Notes under the pieces: model-generated | Databases searched by the model: none | What the model saw: the letters and a program-made list of their open reading frames with translations, nothing else | Told to the model about the DNA's origin: nothing | Made by a program: the position numbers and the translations under genes | Source of the DNA: JACDDK01 sp038198445 | GTDB taxonomy: Bacteria; Actinomycetota; Rubrobacteria; Rubrobacterales; Rubrobacteraceae | Direction: 5' to 3' | DNA: 11,461 bases | Assembly (NCBI GenBank): GCA_038198445.1 | Contig: JBBPZZ010000143.1 | Span: 1 to 11,461, forward strand | Shown here: one piece after another, positions 1 through 6,821 of the stretch | Numbering within the stretch: position 1 is the stretch's first letter | Layout: each line of letters opens with the position of its first letter

Positions 1-762
1 CATCCTTTGTGGGATTACGTACGTTTTTACTCGGTCGTTCAGACGCAGAGGAAGGAACTTCGAGAAAGGTGGCGGGAGAAATTACGCAACAACACAATGG
101 AGATCGACTCATCCCGAAGCCTTCCCGTCTCTACGGAGCACACCAACTTGTTCTTCGACTACCTACGTCAGCGTGACCGGGATTTCGAGGTGGCGACCGC
201 CCTGCTAAGGACCGAAGAAGAAGCCCTGGCTTGTTGCAAACGGATCGGAGCGGAAGTCACCAGGACCAGAACGAAGAGCCAGGATCACCATCAGTCCTCC
301 GCTGCTATGGTTGCGGCGGTGTCTTATGTCGCGGGAGAATATTGTCTGGCGCAAGAACTTACCTTCAGCAAGTCGCCGCAACGTCGTTGCGTGTGGCTAG
401 TCGACAACCAGCTTCATGTCACGGCACGAAACCTCGATGGCGCTATTCCTTCGTTGGACTCTCCCGAGATGGTGTGGGAGATCAAAGAGTACTGGGGCAA
501 GACCAAAGGTGGCAGCAAGATGAGCGATGCTGTTTACGAGTGCGCGCTAGTCGGTCGAGAACTGCGAGAATTTGAGGAAAGATCCGGTGCGGATCGTGTT
601 TCGCATGTTGTGTTCTTGGATGGTGCGGCGCAATGGTCTCATCGCCAATCAGACTTGAAGCGTTTCGTCGATTTGTTCCATCAAGGGCTCATCGACCATC
701 TTATCGTCGGGCGTGAAGTCGAGTCAGAATGGGAGGAACTGCTCCGCTTATCCTTTCCGTAA
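1..762 (+). CDS. PD-(D/E)XK nuclease-like protein of unknown role, 5' end unresolved
   Basis: The frame is open from the left edge. The first possible start is TTG at 7, giving 251 residues, but there is no room to see a ribosome binding site, so the true start may lie outside the window. Numbered from that TTG, the central part has a restriction-endonuclease-like core: D144 in LDGAIPSL, a short strand, then E158-I-K160 in VWEIKEYWG, which fits the D-(x)n-ExK active site. It is followed by a helix rich in E and R (about 170-192) and a hydrophobic strand, VSHVVFLDG. I see no signal peptide or membrane segment. I recall similar proteins annotated only as an uncharacterised DUF family, so the nuclease call is inference from motifs. 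No methyltransferase or other restriction partner is visible, although a partner could lie to the left. The gene converges on gltX with the stop codons 12 nt apart. Confidence 0.7.
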   Translation, partial: HPLWDYVRFYSVVQTQRKELRERWREKLRNNTMEIDSSRSLPVSTEHTNLFFDYLRQRDRDFEVATALLRTEEEALACCKRIGAEVTRTRTKSQDHHQSSAAMVAAVSYVAGEYCLAQELTFSKSPQRRCVWLVDNQLHVTARNLDGAIPSLDSPEMVWEIKEYWGKTKGGSKMSDAVYECALVGRELREFEERSGADRVSHVVFLDGAAQWSHRQSDLKRFVDLFHQGLIDHLIVGREVESEWEELLRLSFP

Positions 763-789
763 CTCGATTACAGCTCAAGTTACGGAAAG
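753..789. terminator. 12-bp inverted repeat between convergent stops, possible bidirectional terminator
   Basis: Positions 753-764 (CTTTCCGTAACT) and 778-789 (AGTTACGGAAAG) are perfect reverse complements separated by 13 nt. The left arm covers the TAA stop (760-762) of the nuclease-like gene. The loop ends with the TGA of gltX (775-777 on the minus strand), and the right arm encodes the last gltX codons. The placement suits termination of both convergent genes. There is no clean T-run on either side, so it is not a classic intrinsic terminator; it might instead stabilise 3' ends. Confidence 0.5.
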
Positions 790-2259
790 ATTCCGCATCT
801 CCTCAACGGCCCGCCCGGCGCGTAGCAAGCTGCGTTCGCGGCCGAGGAGTTGCGTGGTCTCGAAGAGGCCGGCGCTCACGGTGCGGCCCGTGACGGCGTA
901 GCGTAAGGGATGTATGAGGTGCCGGGCGCCCTTCTCTTTCTCGGCGGCGAGGCCACGAATGCACTCTTCTATAGCTTCTTCCGTCCATTCTGGCAGGGCT
1001 TCGAGACGTTCGACGAGTTCCGGGAAGTTCTCGCGGACGAACTCTTTGCCGAACTGCTTCTCGAACTCGGCGGGATCGTAGGTAAGCTCTCCGCCGTAGA
1101 AGTAGCTGGTCGCGTCGGGGATCTCGTTCGTGAGGGCGATGCGTTCTCTGAGGAGCGACATGATCTGTGTGAGACGCGGCATGTCTTTCTGCAATTCTTC
1201 GGGTGTGGCCGCGCCGGACTCGGCGAGCATGGGGGCGGCGAGCATCGCAAGCTCTTCCGGGCTCTGACGGCGCAGGTAGACGGCGTTTATGGCCCGGAGC
1301 TTCTGCTCGTCGAAGACGGCCGGGTTGCCGCTGACCTTCTCGATGCGGAAGCGCTGCGCCAGCTCGTCGGGGCTGAAGATCTCCTCGTCCGCCGCATATC
1401 CTGCCCCTAGAAGTGCCAGGTAGTTGAAGAGCGCCTCCGGCAGATAGCCCTTCTCGGCGAAGTCCTCGACGCTCGCCGCGCCGTGGCGCTTGGAGAGCTT
1501 TTTCTTGTCCGGGCCGAGCACCTGCGGGACGTGGGCAAACGCCGGAAGCTCGTGGCCCAGAGCCTCGTATATGAGGATCTGACGCGGCGTGTTCGAGAGG
1601 TGGTCGTCGCCCCTTATGACGTGGCTTATCTCCATCAGGGCGTCGTCCACCGCCGCCGCGAAGTTGTACGTCGGGGTGTCGGAGGACTTCATTATGACGA
1701 AGTCTTCTATGTTGGAGTTCTCGAAGGTTACGGGTCCCCGGATGAGGTCCTCGACCACCGTTTGTCCCTCGCGCGGGGTCTTGAAGCGGACGGTGTGCGG
1801 TTCGCCGGCCTCCATCTTTCTCCGCGTCTCTTCGGGGGCCATGTCGCGGTACTCGCCGCCGGTGTAGATGGGGGGACGCTTCTCGGCCTGCGCCTGCTTA
1901 CGCAGTTCGGCGAGCTCTTCGGCTGTGGCGAAGTCGAAGTAGGCCGCGCCGGAATCGAGTAGCTTCTTCGCCGCCTCGCGGTAAGTATCGAATCGCTCGG
2001 TCTGGCGGTATGGGGGATAGAGGCCGCCGATCTCGGGACCTTCGTCCCAGTCAAGACCGATCCAACGAAGGGAGCGCTTTAGCTGCTCGACCGACTCCTC
2101 TGTGGAGCGTTCGAGGTCCGTGTCTTCTATCCGCAGCACGAACGTGCCGTTGTTCTTGCGGGCGAACAGCCAGTTGAAGAGCGCCGTCCGCACGCCGCCG
2201 ACGTGCAGGAAGCCCGTGGGGCTCGGCGCGTACCTTACTCTAATCTTTGATTCATCCAT
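775..2259 (-). CDS. gltX: glutamyl-tRNA synthetase
   Basis: A 494-residue class I aminoacyl-tRNA synthetase that attaches glutamate to tRNA in the cytoplasm. The N-terminus carries the family signature YAPSPTGFLHVGG (residues 10-22), whose FLHVGG is the HIGH motif, and the KMSKS-like loop is KLSKR (254-258). The catalytic domain also has LRIEDTDLERS and VIRGDDHLSNTPRQ, both typical of GluRS. The C-terminal third is the helical anticodon-binding part, and total length is normal. The segment after AAYFDFATAEEL (105-116) lacks the cysteines that bind zinc in some GluRS enzymes. In many Gram-positive bacteria this enzyme is non-discriminating and also charges tRNA-Gln for GatCAB; the sequence alone does not settle that. 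The ATG start is preceded by a weak AGG about 11 nt upstream. It is divergent from the small gene at 2384. Confidence 0.97.
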   Translation of the reverse strand: MDESKIRVRYAPSPTGFLHVGGVRTALFNWLFARKNNGTFVLRIEDTDLERSTEESVEQLKRSLRWIGLDWDEGPEIGGLYPPYRQTERFDTYREAAKKLLDSGAAYFDFATAEELAELRKQAQAEKRPPIYTGGEYRDMAPEETRRKMEAGEPHTVRFKTPREGQTVVEDLIRGPVTFENSNIEDFVIMKSSDTPTYNFAAAVDDALMEISHVIRGDDHLSNTPRQILIYEALGHELPAFAHVPQVLGPDKKKLSKRHGAASVEDFAEKGYLPEALFNYLALLGAGYAADEEIFSPDELAQRFRIEKVSGNPAVFDEQKLRAINAVYLRRQSPEELAMLAAPMLAESGAATPEELQKDMPRLTQIMSLLRERIALTNEIPDATSYFYGGELTYDPAEFEKQFGKEFVRENFPELVERLEALPEWTEEAIEECIRGLAAEKEKGARHLIHPLRYAVTGRTVSAGLFETTQLLGRERSLLRAGRAVEEMRNLSVT

Positions 2260-2339
2260 GGGATAAACCTAGCACACAGTTCCCTGGCGGGAAAGCCACG
2301 GTCCCACTGTTTTTACCGGCTCGGGTGAGGTTCAAACGA

Positions 2340-2377
2340 TATACTGGCCGCCTGTAGCCCGCTTACTGAAAGGCGGC
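2340..2377 (+). promoter_or_regulatory. putative promoter -10 and GC-rich inverted repeat before the gene at 2384
   Basis: TATACT at 2340-2345 matches the -10 consensus at five of six positions, but no good -35 lies 16-18 bp upstream. Just downstream, GCCGCCT (2347-2353) and AGGCGGC (2371-2377) form a 7-bp inverted repeat around a 17-nt loop. The right arm contains the presumed ribosome binding site AAGGCGG. If transcription starts near 2352 the left arm would be only partly transcribed, so the repeat could be an operator rather than an RNA hairpin. Confidence 0.3.
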
Positions 2378-2383
2378 GAAACA

Positions 2384-2650
2384 ATGGCTGATATTACTGT
2401 TACTTCTAAAGGACCGCGCGAGTTCGAGGTTGCAGTCGGTAGCTCCGGGACGGAACACCGCGTCACGGTGCCGGAGAGCTTGATCGAGACGCTGGATCTC
2501 CCCGAGGACGACCTCGAACGGGTGGTGCGGGAGTCATTCGAGTTCTTGCTGGAGCGGGAGCCCGCCTCCTCCATCATGCGTGAGTTTTCGCTCGACGTGA
2601 TCCCGCGCTACTTCCCCGACTACGAAGAAGAGTTGCCAAAGAGGCTCTAG
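2384..2650 (+). CDS. conserved small acidic protein of unknown function
   Basis: An 88-residue protein starting at ATG with a modest ribosome binding site (AAAGGCGG) about 8-10 nt upstream. The N-terminal half reads as beta strands with a repeated-strand pattern (ADITVTSKGPREFEVAVGSSG). The C-terminal half is acidic and helical, ending in FEFLLEREPASSIMREFSLDVIPRYFPDYEEEL. I recall this C-terminal pattern (SFEFLLEREP, then DVIxRYFPxYE) from a widespread family of small bacterial proteins with no assigned role. There is no signal sequence, membrane segment or metal motif. It is divergent from gltX and converges on the cupin gene: the two TAG stops overlap inside a single CTAG at 2647-2650. Confidence 0.85.
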   Translation: MADITVTSKGPREFEVAVGSSGTEHRVTVPESLIETLDLPEDDLERVVRESFEFLLEREPASSIMREFSLDVIPRYFPDYEEELPKRL

Positions 2651-2946
2651 CGGGCCGCCTCCATGCATTGCACGCCCTCGGGACCGACGGTCGCCGCATG
2701 CTCGGTGCCTGGTTCCACGTCCAGCCGGTCTCCGGGGGCGAGGTCGAAGTCCCCCTCCTTCGTGTGGAACACGATGCTGCCGGAGACACAGTAGAGTACC
2801 TTGTGGTAGCCGTGCGAGTGCCAACCGTACTGGTAATGAGGACCGTTGCCCCACTCGTGGGGATCAAGGCCCTCCTCCTCGAATTTCGACCCGATCTCCT
2901 CCCGGCCCGTCGCTTCTTCTCCCGTCTTATCCATCCATGCGGACAT
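2647..2946 (-). CDS. small single-domain cupin protein
   Basis: A 99-residue protein starting at the ATG at 2944-2946. This start is chosen because GAGGAG lies 7 nt upstream; an in-frame GTG 26 codons earlier lacks this support. The cupin fold shows as motif 1, GWHSHGYHKVLYCVSG (residues 41-55, likely metal ligands H43, H45 and H48), and motif 2, PGDRLDVEPGTEHAATVG (71-88, ligand H83). A lysine sits near the place where many cupins have a ligand glutamate, a variant I associate with small stand-alone cupins. The substrate is unknown; such proteins can be sugar-binding, dioxygenase-like or regulatory. It lies 127 nt downstream of lutC on the same strand. It might be co-transcribed with lutABC, but nothing else ties it to lactate metabolism. 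Confidence 0.85.
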   Translation of the reverse strand: MSAWMDKTGEEATGREEIGSKFEEEGLDPHEWGNGPHYQYGWHSHGYHKVLYCVSGSIVFHTKEGDFDLAPGDRLDVEPGTEHAATVGPEGVQCMEAAR

Positions 2947-3073
2947 GCCCGTCTCCTCTTTTTTCGCTGCCTGTCTCCCTCCAAGTATGCCATCCACCGC
3001 TGGTAGCCGGCACGGGGCCACCACGACCCTGCGCTTTGCTCTGTCCGAAAAAGAGGTACGTGTCAGCGCAGCC

Positions 3074-3733
3074 TCACCCGCCGACTATCAAGACCTCCAG
3101 CGTGCGCGGTCCATGCACGCCCTCGACCCGGTTCAGCTCTATATCCGAGGTCGCCGATGGCCCGGAGATGAAGGTCACGGCCCGTCCTTCGCCTCTCACC
3201 GTCTCTTCTAGCTTCGCGAAGGCTTCGGGGACGAGGTCCACGATCTGGTCTTCGCGCACGACGCACAGGTGGTAGTCGGGCAACAGCGTCAGCGCCCGGC
3301 GGCCCTGCACCTCCCCGGCGTCGAGCACGATGGTCCCGGTCTGGGCGATCCCCAGGGCGCAGCCGGTCAGCACCCCGCCGCTCCCATCCAGCTCTTCGTT
3401 GGTGAGTCTTGGACGCGCGGCGTCACGCAGGGCCTCGACGTCTTCTGGTATCCACTCCTCCGGCAGGAGTGGAGGGATGACTAGCTTCGCGATGCCTCGT
3501 TGTTTCAGGAGGTCTTCTATCGCGGCGGACAATTCTGCCTCATTTATACGGTGGACGGTCGCCTTGTACTCGGCCACATACTCGGCGAAACGGTCTACGA
3601 TCTCCTCGCGCGAAGCCTCGCCTTCCTTACGGTAGCCGCGCTCGACGGGCACGTCCTCGGCGTGCTCCTCCGCCGGCACGTCGCGGGTGGCGCGGCGGAC
3701 GCGCCAGAGGATCGTCTCCTTCGCACCCGCCAT
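3074..3733 (-). CDS. lutC: LutC, LUD-domain subunit of the L-lactate utilization complex
   Basis: A 219-residue LUD-domain protein, the third subunit of the LutABC (YkgEFG-type) complex that oxidises L-lactate to pyruvate in the cytoplasm. The LUD signature is in the C-terminal half: GCALGIAQTGTIVLDAGE (about 125-142), then FISGPSATSDIELNRVEG and VHGPRTLEVLIV at the end. The ATG at 3731-3733 is chosen over one ten codons upstream because its A is shared with the lutB stop (TGATG on the minus strand) and GGAGG lies about 8 nt upstream inside lutB. That arrangement implies translational coupling. The length is typical of LutC. The role is assigned by family and operon context; LUD-domain proteins in other settings may have other substrates. 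Confidence 0.93.
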   Translation of the reverse strand: MAGAKETILWRVRRATRDVPAEEHAEDVPVERGYRKEGEASREEIVDRFAEYVAEYKATVHRINEAELSAAIEDLLKQRGIAKLVIPPLLPEEWIPEDVEALRDAARPRLTNEELDGSGGVLTGCALGIAQTGTIVLDAGEVQGRRALTLLPDYHLCVVREDQIVDLVPEAFAKLEETVRGEGRAVTFISGPSATSDIELNRVEGVHGPRTLEVLIVGG

Positions 3734-5193
3734 CAGCCCGGCCTCCGGTTCTGCTTCCACCACTTGCGGAAGCTCTGATCCGGGACGGCCTTGAGGTCGC
3801 GGGTCTCGGTCCAGCCGGCGAGCTTGCCGGGGAGGCGGTGGATGGAACCGTTACGCGCCAGGGGCCACTGGCCTATACGCGCCGCCTTCTGCGCCTGTTC
3901 GAAACGCGCGGGGTCGGAGAAGACATTCGCCACCATCCGCATCGCCACGTTCTCTGGGTCGAGCTTCGAGAGCCGGCCGCCCCGGTCCTGCTTGTGCCGC
4001 ACGACCTTGCCGCGCAGTTGGATGAGGACCTGAGGGATGTTGATCTTTACCGGACACACCTCGTAGCACGCGCCGCACAGCGACGACGCATACGGCAGCG
4101 AATCCGATCCTGGGTTCCCGATACCGGCCAGTTGCGGCGTCAGGATCGCGCCAATAGGACCAGGGTAGACGGAGTTGTAGGCGTGGCCGCCTACCCGCTC
4201 GTAGACGGGACAGACGTTCAGACAGGCCGAGCACCGGATGCAGTTGAGGGTCTGACGGCCGATCTCATCGGCCAGCACGTCCGTCCTTCCGTTGTCCAGG
4301 AGGACGAGGTGAAACTCCTGGGGGCCGTCACCCTCCGAGACGCCGGTCCAGAACGAAGTGTAGGGGTTCATCCGCTCGGCGGTCGAGGAGCGAGGCAGTA
4401 GCTGCATGAAGACCTCGAAGTCCCGCCAGCTCGGGATGACCTTCTCTATCCCCATCAGGGTGACGAGGACCGGCGGGAGCGTCGTACACATCCGGCCGTT
4501 CCCCTCGGACTCGACGACGCAGACCGTACCCGTCTCGGCGACGGCGAAGTTCGCCCCGGAGATACCGACCTTCGCGGAGAGGAACTTCTTCCGCAGGTAC
4601 AGGCGGGCGGCCTCCGTGAGCGCCCGCGGCTCGTCGGAGAGGTCTTCCACGCCGAGTTCCTTCAAGAATAGCTCCCGGATCTCCGCGCGGTTTTTGTGGA
4701 TCGCCGGTACCAGGATGTGCGACGAAGTCTCCCCGGCGAGCTGGATGATCAACTCCGCCAGGTCCGTCTCGAACGCGTGTATCCCCTCACGCTCCAGGTG
4801 CTCGTTTAGCTTGGTCTCGTCGGTCGCTATGGACTTGACCTTCACGACTTCTTCGGCGCCGTGGCTCTTCGCTATCTCCGCGATAATGCGGTTCGCCTCT
4901 CCGGCGTCGCGTGCCCAGTGGACCTGGCCTCCGGCCTGTATGACGGACTCTTCTAGCTGCAGGAGGTACTCGTCCAGGTGGCGCAGGGTTCGCTCCTTGA
5001 GGGCGCGTCCCGCTTCGCGCAGTTGCTCCCAGTCGGGAATCTCCTCGACGGCGATCTTTCGCTTCTCGCGGATAGTCTGGGTGGCCTTGCCGAGGTTGCG
5101 GCGTAGCTGCGTGTCGGCGAGGGCGGTCTTCGCGGACTGTTCAAAGGTCGGGGACGTGCCTCTGGAGAATGCGTCGGGTGCTTTCGCTTTCAT
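3733..5193 (-). CDS. lutB: LutB, iron-sulfur and LUD-domain subunit of the L-lactate utilization complex
   Basis: A 486-residue protein with an N-terminal LUD domain and a C-terminal ferredoxin-like domain. The LUD core includes KVGISGANFAVAETGTVCVV (208-227) and NGRMCTTLPPV. Two iron-sulfur motifs follow: CIRCSACLNVCP (C318, C321, C324, C328) and CGACYEVCP (C373, C376, C380). This matches LutB/YkgF, the electron-transferring subunit. The ATG at 5191-5193 overlaps the lutA stop as ATGA, with GGAGGA about 9-10 nt upstream, so I reject the longer frame that runs 34 codons into lutA. The 3' end overlaps the lutC start by one base. No key cysteine is missing. The stoichiometry and exact electron route in this host are not visible. 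Confidence 0.95.
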   Translation of the reverse strand: MKAKAPDAFSRGTSPTFEQSAKTALADTQLRRNLGKATQTIREKRKIAVEEIPDWEQLREAGRALKERTLRHLDEYLLQLEESVIQAGGQVHWARDAGEANRIIAEIAKSHGAEEVVKVKSIATDETKLNEHLEREGIHAFETDLAELIIQLAGETSSHILVPAIHKNRAEIRELFLKELGVEDLSDEPRALTEAARLYLRKKFLSAKVGISGANFAVAETGTVCVVESEGNGRMCTTLPPVLVTLMGIEKVIPSWRDFEVFMQLLPRSSTAERMNPYTSFWTGVSEGDGPQEFHLVLLDNGRTDVLADEIGRQTLNCIRCSACLNVCPVYERVGGHAYNSVYPGPIGAILTPQLAGIGNPGSDSLPYASSLCGACYEVCPVKINIPQVLIQLRGKVVRHKQDRGGRLSKLDPENVAMRMVANVFSDPARFEQAQKAARIGQWPLARNGSIHRLPGKLAGWTETRDLKAVPDQSFRKWWKQNRRPG

Positions 5194-5933
5194 GGGTTGG
5201 CGTCCTCCTCCGTTGTGGCGAGTATCTCCGCTAAGTGGATGGTCTCGATCCCGGCCCGTTGCCGGTGGAGGCCGCCGCCTATGTGCATCAGGCACGAGTT
5301 GTCTCCGGCGGTGCAGACCTCGGCGCGGGTGTCGAGGACGTGACGGATCTTATCCCCGAGCATCGCCATCGACGTATCCGCGTTCTTGACCGCGAACGTC
5401 CCCCCGAAACCGCAACACTCTCTCGCCTCGGATAGCTCCACCAGATCTATGCCGCGCACGGACCTCAGCAGCTTCAGCGGCGCGTCCCCGACTTTGAGCA
5501 TCCGCAGCGAGTGGCAGGTCGGATGGTAGGTGACGCGGTGCGGGTAGTATGCGCCGACGTCCTCGACGCCGAGCTTGTTTACCAGGAACTCGGATAGCTC
5601 GAAGACCTTCGGGGCGAGCGCTTCGATCTCTTCGGCCAACACGGTATCTCCCGCGAGTTCGGCGGCCATCGGGTATAGCTCGCGGACCATGCCGACGCAG
5701 GAGCCGGAGGGGGCGACGATCGCCTCATAGGGTCTGAAGACTTCGACGAAGCGTCTCACGAGAGGGATGGCCTCGCGCTGGTAGCCGGTGTTGAAGTGCA
5801 TCTGGCCGCAGCAGGTCTGCTCCAGCGGGAACTCGACCTCGTGACCGAGACGCTCGAGCAGACGCACCGTTGCGCGGCCTGTCTCCGGGAAGAGCGTATC
5901 GTTGAAGCAGGTGATGAATAGCGCTACGCGCAC
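5190..5933 (-). CDS. lutA: LutA, CCG-domain subunit of the L-lactate utilization complex
   Basis: A 247-residue protein with two cysteine-rich CCG domains, as in LutA/YkgE and in heterodisulfide reductase and glycolate oxidase subunits. The first has C9, then QTCCGQ (C41, C42) and SGSC79. The second has HPTC140, RECCGFGG (C173, C174) and C207/C214. It probably binds the iron-sulfur cluster that receives electrons from lactate, working with LutB and LutC. The start is GTG (5931-5933): MRVALFITCFNDT matches the expected N-terminus and GGAG lies 7 nt upstream. It is the first gene of lutABC. A short ORF with a stronger ribosome binding site overlaps this start. Confidence 0.94.
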   Translation of the reverse strand: MRVALFITCFNDTLFPETGRATVRLLERLGHEVEFPLEQTCCGQMHFNTGYQREAIPLVRRFVEVFRPYEAIVAPSGSCVGMVRELYPMAAELAGDTVLAEEIEALAPKVFELSEFLVNKLGVEDVGAYYPHRVTYHPTCHSLRMLKVGDAPLKLLRSVRGIDLVELSEARECCGFGGTFAVKNADTSMAMLGDKIRHVLDTRAEVCTAGDNSCLMHIGGGLHRQRAGIETIHLAEILATTEEDANP

Positions 5934-5957
5934 GGCGATTCTCCGTCCATGCCGAAC
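5924..5957 (-). other. possible 8-codon leader ORF overlapping the lutA start
   Basis: On the minus strand, AGGAGG lies 6 nt before an ATG at 5948-5950. The ATG opens a frame reading MDGESPCA, then TAG at 5924-5926. It is out of frame with lutA and ends 10 nt inside it, running across the lutA GTG. Its ribosome binding site is stronger than the one used by lutA. It could couple or restrain lutA translation, or it could be chance; the peptide itself carries no recognisable signal. Confidence 0.35.
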
Positions 5958-6146
5958 CTCCTATTATTCCCTTACGTCACACTGCCATAATAGCTTATAC
6001 GACGAGCAGCTTTACGCCGAGGTGATGCTCTTCGTCTGGCGCGGGGATGATTACGCTCTACCTGTTCGTTGGCTCAGGCACGCTCGGAGTATCGCGTTAC
6101 GTTCACATGCGAAGACCAACAGAATCTCGCACTATGGAGCGTAAGG
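5951..6146 (-). promoter_or_regulatory. lutABC promoter and leader region
   Basis: This 196-bp stretch, together with the short leader ORF, fills the gap between the response regulator stop and lutA. It is AT-richer than its surroundings near the lut side. Minus-strand -10 candidates are TATTAT (5992-5987) and TATAAG (5999-5994); neither has a good -35, which would fit a promoter that needs an activator. CTATTAT (5961-5967) and ATAATAG (5987-5993) form a 7-bp inverted repeat, with TTACGTCA between them. A second pair, TTACGCTC (6051-6058) and GAGCGTAA (6137-6144), is inverted and far apart. No intrinsic terminator is evident after the regulator, so readthrough into lut is possible. Confidence 0.4.
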
Positions 6147-6821
6147 TCAGTTTTCTCTCCCTGCGTCGTGGGTCACGTCCCAGGTCGTGATCCAGCCTTC
6201 GGAGAGCGCTTTTCTGGTGGTTTCGCCTCGTGAGGAGACGTCGAGTTTGGTGTAGATGTTGGCGAGGTGGCGTTTTACAGTCGCCTCGGAGATGTGGATG
6301 GCGTTGGATATCTGGCGGTTCGTGAGGCCGCGGGCGACGAGCAGCACGATCTCCAACTCGCGGGCCGTGAGTTCGTCTACTTCTCCTTTTTCTACCTGAT
6401 CCAGTATCCCGCGTGGCACGGAGACTGTGACGTTGTCCCGGTGCGGGTTGTTTGCCGCGGTGTGGACGGCGGCGAGAAGCTCTTGCATGGAGGCGCTCTT
6501 CACGAGGAATGCGCTCGCCCCGGCGGCGATCATCTCGCGGATGAGGCGCGGGTTGTCGAACATGGTGACGATGACCACCTTTGGGATGGGGGAGATCTTG
6601 AACAGCAGCCTCATCGTCTCCCGCGTCCCCGGCCCCGGCATCTCCATGTCCAGAATGGTCACGTCGGGCTTCGTCTTCTCCGCCAGCGCCAAGACGTCGT
6701 CGCCGTTCTCCGCGTCGCCCACTACCTCTATGCTCTGATCCGTGGAGAGCATCTCCGCTAGTCCCTGGCGGAACATGGTGTGATCGTCCGCGAGAAGGAC
6801 CCGTATGAGCTGACCATCCAT
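6147..6821 (-). CDS. NarL/LuxR-family response regulator
   Basis: A 224-residue cytoplasmic regulator. The receiver domain (about 5-120) has acidic residues D12-D13, the phospho-acceptor D58 (VTILDMEMPG), T86 and K108 (FLVKSAS). The C-terminal LuxR-type DNA-binding domain begins at LTARELEIVLLVARGLTNRQIS (151-172), with the recognition-helix region SEATVKRHLANIYTKLDVSSR. It should act as a dimer once phosphorylated by the kinase encoded directly upstream. Its ATG shares the A of the kinase stop (TGATG at 6823-6819), so the two are translationally coupled. The ribosome binding site is weak (GGGATGGG), which fits coupling. The target is unknown; lutABC, next in the same direction, is the obvious candidate. 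The ligand or stress sensed cannot be read from this protein. Confidence 0.93.
   Translation of the reverse strand: MDGQLIRVLLADDHTMFRQGLAEMLSTDQSIEVVGDAENGDDVLALAEKTKPDVTILDMEMPGPGTRETMRLLFKISPIPKVVIVTMFDNPRLIREMIAAGASAFLVKSASMQELLAAVHTAANNPHRDNVTVSVPRGILDQVEKGEVDELTARELEIVLLVARGLTNRQISNAIHISEATVKRHLANIYTKLDVSSRGETTRKALSEGWITTWDVTHDAGREN

Noticed and set aside
910..1962. Plus-strand open frames opposite gltX (910-1410 and 1483-1962)
   Set aside because: Both are antisense to a clearly conserved synthetase and have no start signals or recognisable domains.
3029..3071. Inverted repeat CTGCGCT/AGCGCAG after lutC as a terminator
   Set aside because: The 29-nt loop and absence of a T-run after the stem make it a weak candidate; 7-bp matches are common at this GC content.
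5194..5295. Extended lutB start inside lutA
   Set aside because: The extra 34 residues (PDAHRRRPPPATGRDRD...) are unlike LutB. ATG 5193 has GGAGGA upstream and the typical ATGA overlap.
4406..5389. Long plus-strand open frame of 327 codons
   Set aside because: It lies antisense to lutB and lutA, is dominated by R, S and A, and shows no family pattern. It is a by-product of GC-rich codon use in the real genes.
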